DNA of 64,000 nucleotides, from NCBI GenBank assembly GCA_016783965.1, contig JADHVO010000003.1:496001-560000 (forward strand), given 5' to 3'. This document shows, one piece after another, positions 36,317 to 44,012 of this stretch. The DNA comes from Alphaproteobacteria bacterium. Lineage in GTDB: Bacteria > Pseudomonadota > Alphaproteobacteria > Micropepsales > Micropepsaceae. The translations under genes were made by a program, and so were the position numbers. The notes under the pieces are model-generated. The model saw only the letters and a list, made by a program, of their open reading frames with translations. It made no database searches and had not been told where the DNA came from. Within the stretch, counting starts at the first letter, position 1. Each line of letters begins with the position of its first letter.

Positions 36317-37570
36317 ATGAGCCGCATCGATCTTCTGGAGAGATTGGCATTGGCTTTGGCCATCGGCCTGCTCATCGGTGTCGAGCGCGGCTGGCAAGAG
36401 CGCGAAGTGAAGGACGGCGGCCGCGCAGCCGGTACGCGCACCTACGCGCTGATTGGTCTGCTGGGCGGCATCGCTGCGGCCCTCCAGATCGCCTTCGGAG
36501 GCATGGTCCTTGCCTTCGCGTTTCCGGCATTTGCGCTACCTTTCGCGCTGTTTGCGCTGCGCGAGGCACGTCTCAGCGGCGGCACTTCGGCGACCGGCAT
36601 GGTCACAGGAATGGCGGCGTTCGCGCTTGGCGCGCTCGCGGTGAGCGGAAGCACGATGGTGACAGGCATGGCTGGCATTGCCGCCACGATTATCCTGGCC
36701 GAGCGCAAACCCATTCATGCCTTCGTAGCCAAGCTGACTTGGGCGGAGCTGCGCAGCGCGCTGCTCCTCCTCGTGATGACATTCGTCCTGCTGCCTTTGC
36801 TGCCGGATCGCACTGTCGATCCCTGGCAAGCGCTCAATCCGCGTCAGCTGTGGCTGATGGTCGTGATCGTGGCCGCAGTATCCTCTGTGGGCTACATCTG
36901 CGTACGCCTGCTTGGAGATCGGGCGGGCCTGGTTCTTGCGGCCGCTGCCGGCGGGCTTGTTTCGTCCACCGCCGTCACGCTGACCTATGCGAGGCTGTCC
37001 AGGTTTCATCCGCAGAACACGCTGCCTCTCGCCGCAGGAATCACCGCATCGTGGACGGTGTCGCTCGTGCGCATGTCGGCAATCGCCGGCGCCCTGGCGC
37101 CCGCGCTGATTCAACCGCTCCTGATATCGCTTGGTCTGCCGACAGTCCTGCTGGCTGCTGCAACAGCCTTCTTCTACCGGCGGACAGCGGGCGGCCAGGG
37201 ACTGCCCGCGCTTGAACTCAACAACCCCTTCGAGCTCGGCGAAATTCTCAAATTTGGCGTCCTGCTTGCTGCGGTCAGCGTTGCATCGAGGCTGTTCAGC
37301 GCAGCAGCCGGAACGTTGACGCTTTTCCCGCTGGCCGCTGTGTCGGGCCTGGTGGACGTCGATCCGATCACGCTCTCAGTCGCGAAAATTGCAGGATCCA
37401 GTGTACCTCTGCACGAGGCCGCCCAGGTCATTCTCACGGCCGCCGCGGCCAATCTGCTTTGCAAAATGGCGGTAACGGCAATGCTCGGGTCGCGAAACAT
37501 GACATGGAGGGTAGCCGTGGTGTTCGCCATGACCGCAACATCTGCCGGGGCTGCTTTGGCTGTCTCTTAG
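36317..37570 (+). CDS. MgtC/SapB-DUF4010 family membrane protein
   Basis: A 417-residue membrane protein with an N-terminal MgtC/SapB-type domain. Its first segment carries LALALAIGLLIGVERGWQER (about 9-28), with the conserved Glu-Arg and an Arg-rich loop (GRAAGTRTYALIGLLGG). This is followed by a DUF4010 domain with about eight further segments. MgtC proteins influence Mg2+ homeostasis and membrane potential under stress; DUF4010 versions are uncharacterised. It is co-transcribed with a USP gene behind a FixK-type box, so it is probably hypoxia-induced. Confidence 0.85.
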   Translation: MSRIDLLERLALALAIGLLIGVERGWQEREVKDGGRAAGTRTYALIGLLGGIAAALQIAFGGMVLAFAFPAFALPFALFALREARLSGGTSATGMVTGMAAFALGALAVSGSTMVTGMAGIAATIILAERKPIHAFVAKLTWAELRSALLLLVMTFVLLPLLPDRTVDPWQALNPRQLWLMVVIVAAVSSVGYICVRLLGDRAGLVLAAAAGGLVSSTAVTLTYARLSRFHPQNTLPLAAGITASWTVSLVRMSAIAGALAPALIQPLLISLGLPTVLLAAATAFFYRRTAGGQGLPALELNNPFELGEILKFGVLLAAVSVASRLFSAAAGTLTLFPLAAVSGLVDVDPITLSVAKIAGSSVPLHEAAQVILTAAAANLLCKMAVTAMLGSRNMTWRVAVVFAMTATSAGAALAVS

Positions 37571-37647
37571 ATTACGCGGCGGCGGATTTTCTTGGACAAA
37601 CGCCTGTTTGCTTTCATGCTATCCTGCGTCTCTCTCCTGGAGTTTGC

Positions 37648-38781
37648 ATGGCGCAGACGAGTGCAGACCGCAGCGGCTCGGACAATTCCCTGTTCGACGC
37701 ACTCATTGGATTTGCCGTCGATGGGATCATGGTCATCGACGAGCGCGGCACCGTACGCGTCTACAACGACGCCTGCGAACGCCTCTTCGGATACAGGGCG
37801 GGCGAGGTTATCGGCCGCAACGTCAAGATGTTGATGCCGGCACCTTATCACGACGAGCACGACGGTTATCTTAAGAGTTACTTGCGAACAGGCGAAAAGC
37901 ACATCATCGGCGTTGGCCGGGAGGTGTACGGCCGACGCAAGGACGGTTCGACGTTCCCGATGAACCTGTCGGTTGGCGAAGGCACGGTTCGCGGAGAGCA
38001 TTTGTTTCTCGGTATCATCACCGACATCACGGAACGCCAGGCTCGCGACCGACAAGTCCAAGAGCTGCAAGCCGAAATGCTCCACGCCAGTCGCCTGACC
38101 GCGATGGGTCAGGTTTCCGCCGGCCTGGCGCACGAGTTGAATCAGCCGCTGACGGCCATCCTCAACTACGCCAGCGCCTGTATCGACATCGCGGAGGAGT
38201 ACAACGACTCCGATCTGAAGACCGCGTTGCACGAAGTAGCGGAGCAGGCGACCCGCGCCGGCAACATCATTCGCCGCTTGCGTGCATTCACCGAAAAGCG
38301 AGCACCGGTACGCTCGACCGAAGATCTGGCCCGGGCAGTCGATGAAGCCGTTCGGCTCGGCCAGATCAACGCGCAGGAACGCGGCATAGCCCTTCGCGTG
38401 CGCGTTGAACGGGATTTGCCGCTTGTCCTGATCGATCGCATTCAGATACAGCAGGTTCTGATCAATCTGATCAAGAACGCCGCGGAAGCCATGGAAGGCT
38501 GCGCGCACAAGGAACTCACTGTCTCCCTGGCAGTATCCACAGCCGACCGCGTTCGTGTGGCGATTGCCGATACGGGGCCGGGCATACCGGTTGAAGCGCG
38601 TAACAAGCTCTTCGAGCCGTTTGTGACGACCAAGAATACCGGCATGGGAATGGGACTGAATATCTGCCGGGGGATCGTGGAAGCGCACGGGGGCCGTTTG
38701 TGGCTCGAGGACAATCCCGACGGCGGCGCGACGTTCGCTTTCGACGTGCCAGTGGCGACAAGTGGTGAACATGGCGAATGA
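37648..38781 (+). CDS. fixL: Oxygen-sensing histidine kinase FixL (soluble heme-PAS type)
   Basis: A 377-residue sensor kinase with no membrane segment. The PAS domain (about 15-130) has the FixL heme signature: His71 in EHDGYL as proximal ligand, Arg91 exactly 20 residues later (Bradyrhizobium His200/Arg220 spacing) and His85 at the place of His214. The position of Arg206 is Ser77. The kinase part has the phospho-acceptor His162 (AHELNQPL), N-box Asn277 and G-boxes DTGPGIP (309-315) and GMGMGL (332-337). ATG at 37648 follows a CTGGAG ribosome-binding site. It autophosphorylates when O2 is low and passes phosphate to FixJ. Confidence 0.93.
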   Translation: MAQTSADRSGSDNSLFDALIGFAVDGIMVIDERGTVRVYNDACERLFGYRAGEVIGRNVKMLMPAPYHDEHDGYLKSYLRTGEKHIIGVGREVYGRRKDGSTFPMNLSVGEGTVRGEHLFLGIITDITERQARDRQVQELQAEMLHASRLTAMGQVSAGLAHELNQPLTAILNYASACIDIAEEYNDSDLKTALHEVAEQATRAGNIIRRLRAFTEKRAPVRSTEDLARAVDEAVRLGQINAQERGIALRVRVERDLPLVLIDRIQIQQVLINLIKNAAEAMEGCAHKELTVSLAVSTADRVRVAIADTGPGIPVEARNKLFEPFVTTKNTGMGMGLNICRGIVEAHGGRLWLEDNPDGGATFAFDVPVATSGEHGE

Positions 38782-39370
38782 ACAACTGGTCTGCATCGTC
38801 GATGACGATGACGGTGTTCGCAGGTCGCTGGAAATGCTGATCCGTCGCTCGGGCTACCGTGTCAAGCAGTTCGAGTCTGCGCGTGCATTCCTTTCCGCCG
38901 GTATCACTGCGAAGAACTGCTGCGTTCTAGCAGACATCCGCATGCCGGAAATGGATGGCCTCGCGCTGCAGCGAGAAATCAACCGCACAGCCCCCGGATT
39001 ACCGGTTGTGATCATGACAGGCCACGGGGACATTCCCCTCGCGGTGCAGGCGATGAAGGACGGCGCCGTCGAATTTCTCGAAAAACCTTTCGACAGGGCG
39101 ACTCTGCTCTCCGCGCTCGAAAGGGCATTTGAACGGACCGGCAAGTCCGCGCGGGCTTCCGGGACGTCCGAACCCAATCGGCCCCTGACGGAGCGCGAAC
39201 GCGAGGTTCTCGAGCTCTTGGTGCAAGGTCATCAGAACAAGGTCGTAGCCCATCAGCTGGGCATTTCGACTCGTACGGTCGAGGTTCATCGCGGCCGCAT
39301 CATGGATAAACTGAAGGCCAAGAATCTTGCCGATCTTGTCCGGTTTTCGATGACCAGGCGAAGCCTGTAG
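38771..39370 (+). CDS. fixJ: Response regulator FixJ
   Basis: A 199-residue two-domain regulator. The receiver has DDDD near residue 11, the phospho-acceptor Asp55 in LADIRMPEMDG, TGHGDIPLAVQAMKDGA and EKPF with the conserved Lys. The C-terminal LuxR-type HTH (about 138-195) reads LTEREREVLELLVQGHQNK and then RTVEVHRGRIMDKL. The start overlaps the fixL stop by 11 bp (a GTG three codons earlier is possible). Phosphorylated FixJ should activate fixK through the palindromic sites in the 129-bp gap downstream. Confidence 0.94.
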   Translation: MANEQLVCIVDDDDGVRRSLEMLIRRSGYRVKQFESARAFLSAGITAKNCCVLADIRMPEMDGLALQREINRTAPGLPVVIMTGHGDIPLAVQAMKDGAVEFLEKPFDRATLLSALERAFERTGKSARASGTSEPNRPLTEREREVLELLVQGHQNKVVAHQLGISTRTVEVHRGRIMDKLKAKNLADLVRFSMTRRSL

Positions 39371-39375
39371 CGACC

Positions 39376-39432
39376 GCTACGTACGTAGCCGCTGCGTACG
39401 CAGCCCGCCGAAAATCGACCCTTACGTACGCG
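39376..39432. promoter_or_regulatory. FixJ-type palindromes in the fixK promoter
   Basis: Two perfect 14-bp palindromes, GCTACGTACGTAGC (39376-39389) and GCTGCGTACGCAGC (39391-39404), stand 1 bp apart. A third GTACG-centred element, TTACGTACGCG, lies at 39422-39432. They contain the GTACGTAG-type half-sites bound by FixJ in rhizobia. The position, 68-124 bp upstream of fixK, suits activation of fixK by FixJ. Confidence 0.6.
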
Positions 39433-39499
39433 ATACTCACAATATCGGGCGCGTGTCCCCGCAGGCAACGTCTTCCCAGGTGATTTCCAGGAGGACGCC

Positions 39500-40189
39500 A
39501 TGACCATTCAGCCGCTGCACGTTGCACACAAGAACGCAGTCAACGCGGCCATGCTTGCGGGGCCGAACGCGAACCCGTCGCTGGCAAACATGGGCAGCGT
39601 CACCAACTTCGATCGCAACGCCACCATCTTTCATGAGGGCGATGCTGCCGATTATTCTTACAAAGTCGTAGCGGGCGCCATTCGACTGTCCAAGATGATG
39701 TCGGACGGCCGCCGGCAGGTCGCCGAATTCGCCCTTTCCGGCGACTTCATCGGGCTGAACTGGCTAGACGAACATGCAATGACCGCGGAGGCACTTACCG
39801 ACGTTACGCTGATCGCCTACACGCGCGGGCGTCTTGAGCGGCTCGGCGACGAGAACCAGGCGATCCGAGCGGAACTGTTTTCGACGCTTCGGCATGACCT
39901 CTGGGCGGCGCACAACCATCTTGTGCTGCTCGGACGTCAAAGTGCGCTTGAGCGCGTCGCGTGCTTCCTCCTCGAAATGCGCAGGCGCAGCCCGAATACG
40001 GATAAGACGACCATTGCGGTCCCGATGACGCGGCGTGATATCGCCGACTACTTGGGTCTCACGATTGAGACTGTATGCAGGATGCTCACCCGACTGAAGC
40101 AGATGGGCGTGATCGACATTCCCGATCGCCACACGATCGCGGTGCGCAATCTCGCCGGGTTACGGCACGCCGCGGAGCCAGAGGCATAG
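39500..40189 (+). CDS. fixK: CRP/FNR family regulator FixK
   Basis: A 229-residue CRP/FNR protein. The cyclic-nucleotide-like barrel covers about 30-150 and the HTH about 175-215 (VPMTRRDIADYLGLTIETVC followed by RMLTRLKQMGVI). The Glu-x3-Arg recognition pattern is of FNR/FixK type, which reads TTGAT-N4-ATCAA. There is no N-terminal Cys cluster (as FNR has), so oxygen is not sensed directly; this fits control through FixLJ. AGGAGG precedes the ATG. It is the probable master of the boxes seen at 28.3-52.7 kb. Confidence 0.93.
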   Translation: MTIQPLHVAHKNAVNAAMLAGPNANPSLANMGSVTNFDRNATIFHEGDAADYSYKVVAGAIRLSKMMSDGRRQVAEFALSGDFIGLNWLDEHAMTAEALTDVTLIAYTRGRLERLGDENQAIRAELFSTLRHDLWAAHNHLVLLGRQSALERVACFLLEMRRRSPNTDKTTIAVPMTRRDIADYLGLTIETVCRMLTRLKQMGVIDIPDRHTIAVRNLAGLRHAAEPEA

Positions 40190-40196
40190 GACGCAA

Positions 40197-40397
40197 GTGC
40201 CCCATACAGTCGAAGGATACGAGCAACGCGCGCAGGAATGCATTCGCCTGGCCAGCGGCACGAAGGACCCAATGCTGCGCACGGAACTCCTGAGGCTGCG
40301 GCAGAGCTATCTCAGCGCGGCCCAGCGCCTTCGCCAACAGGGATTTGAGGTCGTGGATGCCCAACCGGACGAGCCCGACCGAACGGGTGGGCGATGA
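40197..40397 (+). CDS. Small conserved alphaproteobacterial protein
   Basis: A 66-residue charged helical protein starting at GTG (PHTVEGYEQRAQECIRLASG...). It resembles the many short YExRAxECLRLA-type proteins encoded in alphaproteobacteria, whose function is unknown. It lies 7 bp after fixK and overlaps the TPR gene by 4 bp, so it is probably in the fixK transcript. There is no metal motif or signal peptide. Confidence 0.6.
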   Translation: MPHTVEGYEQRAQECIRLASGTKDPMLRTELLRLRQSYLSAAQRLRQQGFEVVDAQPDEPDRTGGR

Positions 40398-41344
40398 CCG
40401 TAGCGGCCACCAAGCTTCATCATGGTTTGCTTGTTGGCGGCCTTCTGATTGTCGTCGCAGTTGTAGCGTTCCTGTTCACCACGCGCGGCGCTAGTTACCC
40501 AAACCCTGACGATTTGACCCGTCCTATTCCGGCGCTCGCAGCCCGGTCTCAGGCCGAGCGCGAGTTTGAGCGCACGGTATTCGGTTTGCACTGTCTCGAC
40601 GCAATGGCGAACAACAGATACAAGCCCGCTCTCGAATATTGCGACCTCGCGCTTCGCCAGAGCCCCGATGACGTGATGCTCTTGAAGCTGCGCGGGAACG
40701 CCTATTTCTTCCTCGGAAGACCGAAGGCCGCAATCGCCGACTTCTCCCATGCTGCGGCCATCGCGCCGCACGATCCGGATGCCTATCGCTTCCGCGGAAC
40801 GGTTTATTCCTCCTTGCACCGTGACGCGCCCGCGCTGGCGGATTTCAATCGCGCCATCGCCATTGCCCCCAAAGACCCGGTATCGTTGGAGTTCCGCGGC
40901 TATTTCTTTGAAGCGCGCGGACAATACGCGCTCGCCATTGCCGACTTTCTCGCTTCGATCGAAGCGCAACCGAACAACTACCACGTATGGAATTCATTGT
41001 GCTGGACGCGCTTTCTTGCGCGGGCTTCTGACACCGAAGCCCTTGCGGCCTGCGACCGATCCATCACGCTCAATCCGCATTACATCAACAGCTTCGATAG
41101 CCGTGGCTTCGTCCTGATCCGGCTCGGCCGCTACCGTGCTGCGATCGACGATTTCAGTCGGGCACTGGCCATCAATCCGAATTTTGCCTCGTCGCTGTTT
41201 GGCCGTGGCGTCGCCAAGAAACGCATTGGCGATCGGTCGGCTGGCCGAGACATCGCGATGGCCAGACTCGTGGAGCCGGGCATCGAAGCCCGGTTTATCG
41301 GCTACGGTATTCGACTCTCGGCCACTGGTCGAAGCGGCACCTGA
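40394..41344 (+). CDS. Membrane-anchored TPR protein
   Basis: A 316-residue protein with one N-terminal membrane segment (about 12-28) and then about six tetratricopeptide-type repeats (about 60-300). Examples are MLLKLRGNAYFFLGRPKAAI, DAYRFRGTVYSSLHRDAPAL and INSFDSRGFVLIRLGRYRAA. TPR domains mediate protein binding; the repeats probably lie in the periplasm. The gene overlaps the preceding small gene by 4 bp and ends 10 bp before the quinone-reductase-like gene. The partner is unknown. Confidence 0.85.
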   Translation: MTVAATKLHHGLLVGGLLIVVAVVAFLFTTRGASYPNPDDLTRPIPALAARSQAEREFERTVFGLHCLDAMANNRYKPALEYCDLALRQSPDDVMLLKLRGNAYFFLGRPKAAIADFSHAAAIAPHDPDAYRFRGTVYSSLHRDAPALADFNRAIAIAPKDPVSLEFRGYFFEARGQYALAIADFLASIEAQPNNYHVWNSLCWTRFLARASDTEALAACDRSITLNPHYINSFDSRGFVLIRLGRYRAAIDDFSRALAINPNFASSLFGRGVAKKRIGDRSAGRDIAMARLVEPGIEARFIGYGIRLSATGRSGT

Positions 41345-41354
41345 GGAAATCATC

Positions 41355-41969
41355 ATGAAGCACGCGGTGATCGTTGCACATCCCTCGGTGCAGAGCTTTA
41401 CGTCGTCGATGGCCTCCAGCTACCGGGAGACGGGTCTCGCTGCCGGCCACGACGTGATCTATCGCGACCTCTATCGCATCAACTTCGATCCCTGCCTGCT
41501 GGAAAGCGAGCTGCCGTGGTCGAAATCGCCGGCATTGCGCGACGACGTCATCGCCGAGCGAGAGGTCCTCAAGGACGCTGACGTCTTTGCACTGTTCTAT
41601 CCTTTGTGGCTCAACGCACCGCCAGCGATCCTCAAGGGCTATCTGGAACGTGTGTTCGGGATGGGCTTCGCTTATCAGCGAAAGGGTAGCGGCAATGCCC
41701 CGATGCTGAAGGGCAAGCGTCTCATTAGTTTTACAAACTCCGGTGCACCCACGGAATGGGTGATCCAGAGCGGTGCGTGGCAGGCGATGCGCACGCTTTT
41801 CGACGGGCACCTTGCTGCCGTCTGCGGCCTCGAAGTCGTTGATCACATTCACTTCGGCAGCGTTGTGCCCGGCATTCGGGCCGACTCGGTTCACGCTGAC
41901 ATGGCGAAGGTCGCCAAGACGTTCGAGAAGCACTTTGCAGCGACGAAGGACGTCACGGGCGCCACGTGA
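41355..41969 (+). CDS. NAD(P)H-quinone oxidoreductase-like flavoprotein (KefF/NQO family)
   Basis: A 204-residue flavodoxin-fold protein. AHPSVQSFTSSMASSY (about 8-23) is the FMN/FAD phosphate loop. YPLWLNAPPAILKGYLERVFGMGFAY (about 77-102) is the family's signature around the flavin and quinone sites, followed by LISFTNSGAP. Such enzymes reduce quinones by two electrons with NAD(P)H, often guarding against electrophiles or regulating Kef channels. A GAGGA ribosome-binding site precedes ATG 41355. It lies in the run of genes behind fixK. Confidence 0.85.
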   Translation: MKHAVIVAHPSVQSFTSSMASSYRETGLAAGHDVIYRDLYRINFDPCLLESELPWSKSPALRDDVIAEREVLKDADVFALFYPLWLNAPPAILKGYLERVFGMGFAYQRKGSGNAPMLKGKRLISFTNSGAPTEWVIQSGAWQAMRTLFDGHLAAVCGLEVVDHIHFGSVVPGIRADSVHADMAKVAKTFEKHFAATKDVTGAT

Positions 41970-41983
41970 GATCTTGCCGCTTG

Positions 41984-41997
41984 CTGACTTGCATCAA
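41984..41997. promoter_or_regulatory. FixK/FNR-type box upstream of USP gene 4
   Basis: CTGACTTGCATCAA matches TTGAY-N4-RTCAA at 9 of 10 positions. It ends 48 bp before the ATG at 42046. It would drive the two USP genes and chaB. Confidence 0.7.
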
Positions 41998-42045
41998 CGA
42001 GGTTTCAGGAAAGTTGCCCTAGGCTGGTTATGTTGGAGGCAGCGC

Positions 42046-42909
42046 ATGTCTATTGCCCGCATTCTCGTGCCGGCCTTTGGGTTTCCGCAGGATGGCATCG
42101 CCCTTGCCGCTGGCATCGCAGTCGCAAAGCCGTTCAACGCCCACGTCCAGCTGCTTGCAGTGCATCCATACCCAACTGACTCCATACCCATCGTTGGCGT
42201 GCCGCTGCCCCTGGAAGTCGTGCAGGCGATTGTTCAGGGCCGCGAGAGTTATGCGCGCGAAACAAATGCCCGTCTTCGAGAAATGCTCGCCGCCACCTGC
42301 GCTTGCGCCGGCGCGACACAGGTGCAGGGGCCGCGCCTGCAACGGGATGGTGTTACGTGCTCTTTCCGTGCCGGCTATGGTGATCTTGAAAAGGCACTGA
42401 TCAAATCTGCCGTGTTGAGCGATCTGGTCGTGCTTGGACCCTTGGCCGCAGATACCTCTGCTTCGGCTCCTGCCTTTCTGGGGATGCTGCGGGGCGCACA
42501 GAAGCCTGTGCTCATTTCGAAGCAAGCCCCGGCCGGACGCCTGCGAAAGATCGTCGTTGGCTGGGACGGAAGTGCGAGCGCGGCGCGGGCCATCCGTCAG
42601 TCCATTCCGGTGCTACGCTGCGCGGAGCAGGTGGCAGTTACTAGCATAATCCTGCCTGGCCATGCCGCCCCCTCCGTCGAAGGTCCGAGTGCCTATCTGG
42701 ACCGGCACGATGTTCGCTTTCACTGCCGCAAAGCTTTCCCAGGCAATCTGAGCGCTGCCGATGCGCTGCTGGCGGAGGCGAAGAACGATGGCGCCGACCT
42801 GGTCGTCGCCGGCGGCTATGGCCACGACCAGCTGTGGGAGGCCTTCTTCGGTGGCGCGACCGTGAGCCTTCTGGCCGACGCGGCCATGCCCGTCCTGCTC
42901 GTACACTAA
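42046..42909 (+). CDS. Two-domain universal stress protein 4
   Basis: A 287-residue tandem UspA protein: MSIARILVPAFGFPQD at the N-terminus, VVGWDGSASAARAI at the start of the second domain and an intact ATP loop AGGYGHDQLWEAFFGGAT ending PVLLVH. TTGGAGG precedes the ATG; longer upstream readings overlap the quinone-reductase gene and are not used. It is followed 9 bp later by another USP gene and then chaB. Confidence 0.9.
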   Translation: MSIARILVPAFGFPQDGIALAAGIAVAKPFNAHVQLLAVHPYPTDSIPIVGVPLPLEVVQAIVQGRESYARETNARLREMLAATCACAGATQVQGPRLQRDGVTCSFRAGYGDLEKALIKSAVLSDLVVLGPLAADTSASAPAFLGMLRGAQKPVLISKQAPAGRLRKIVVGWDGSASAARAIRQSIPVLRCAEQVAVTSIILPGHAAPSVEGPSAYLDRHDVRFHCRKAFPGNLSAADALLAEAKNDGADLVVAGGYGHDQLWEAFFGGATVSLLADAAMPVLLVH

Positions 42910-42918
42910 GAGGTCCGG

Positions 42919-43764
42919 ATGTCGATACGTTCCATCCTGGTCATGCTGTCGGGCGACGATGCGGACGCTCTCGCCATGAAGCAGGCGTTTGGCATCGCCA
43001 AGCTCTTTGGCGCGCACGTCGAGGCAGTGCTGGCTCAGCCCGACCCAGCTCTGGTTGTCTATGCGGCAGATCTTCATCAATCCGCGAATGAGCGCGCGGA
43101 CATCGCGTGCCAGAAACGGAATGCGACGCAGCTGGCGTTCCTCCTCGGTGCGAAAGAGGCTGGCGCAAAGATCGGCACTAGTACGACCCGAGACCAACCT
43201 GGCGTGACGGCTTCCTATCGGGTGGAAAGCGGTCAGCCGGAGCAACTGGCCGCCTCGCTGTCGCTTTTTGCAGACCTCGTCGTTCTGCCGTCGCGAGAAG
43301 TCGCGAGTCGTGGAGCGCTCTTCGGTGCCTTTCTGGAAATTGTGTTGACGGCGCGCTGCCCGGTCTTGCTTCCGGGCCGGAAGGTCCTGTCGCTCGGACA
43401 GGCTCCGATCGCGCTGGGCTGGGATGAAAGCCTGCCAGCAGGACACGCCCTTGCCGCCGCCTTCCCGTTGCTTGAGAAAGCAGGTTCGGTCCATGTCCTG
43501 ATGGCACAGCGGCACGCGAGCAGCGAGTTCGAGACCTCGGAACTGGTTGAATATCTTGGCTTGCATGGCGTGCAAGCGGAACCAAGAATCGTTCCGTTTC
43601 ATGGCCGCGCGAGCGAAGCGCTGACCGCGTCTGCATTGCAGCTTCAGTGCAATCTCCTGGTGCTCGGTGCCTACGGTCATAACCGCACGCTCGAGGGCAT
43701 CTTCGGAGGCGCTACCGACGATTTCACTCGCTCAGCCCCGCTACCAGTCCTTCTGGCACACTGA
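42919..43764 (+). CDS. Two-domain universal stress protein 5
   Basis: A 281-residue tandem UspA protein, MSIRSILVMLSGDDAD to PVLLAH, with the C-terminal loop LGAYGHNRTLEGIFGGAT. The second domain starts at IALGWDESLPAGHAL. It is closely arranged with USP 4 and probably arose by duplication, though the two have diverged strongly in their N-terminal halves. Confidence 0.88.
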   Translation: MSIRSILVMLSGDDADALAMKQAFGIAKLFGAHVEAVLAQPDPALVVYAADLHQSANERADIACQKRNATQLAFLLGAKEAGAKIGTSTTRDQPGVTASYRVESGQPEQLAASLSLFADLVVLPSREVASRGALFGAFLEIVLTARCPVLLPGRKVLSLGQAPIALGWDESLPAGHALAAAFPLLEKAGSVHVLMAQRHASSEFETSELVEYLGLHGVQAEPRIVPFHGRASEALTASALQLQCNLLVLGAYGHNRTLEGIFGGATDDFTRSAPLPVLLAH

Positions 43765-43786
43765 AGCCGTTCCCGGACGGTGACCG

Positions 43787-43990
43787 ATGCCCTACCGCAC
43801 AAACGACGACCTTCCGCCGGCCGTGCAACGCCTCCCAGAACACGCACAAGACATCTTCCGCGAAGCCTTTAACCACGCATGGGAGCGCTATGGCCAGCGA
43901 CGCGATCCGGAACAGGTTGCCTTTCGCGTGGCATGGGCGGCCATCAAGAAGCAATATCGCAAAGAGGGCGATAGCTGGCTTCTTCGCTGA
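43787..43990 (+). CDS. chaB: ChaB family protein
   Basis: A 67-residue protein with the ChaB fold. It begins MPYRTNDDLPPAVQRLPEHA and has the conserved AFNHAWERYG and VAWAAIKKQYRK motifs. ChaB was named a cation-transport regulator in E. coli, but its role is still unclear. It lies 22 bp after the USP pair and converges with the L,D-transpeptidase gene. Confidence 0.9.
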   Translation: MPYRTNDDLPPAVQRLPEHAQDIFREAFNHAWERYGQRRDPEQVAFRVAWAAIKKQYRKEGDSWLLR

Positions 43991-44012
43991 TCGCCGGAAC
44001 CGTTAGCACCAA

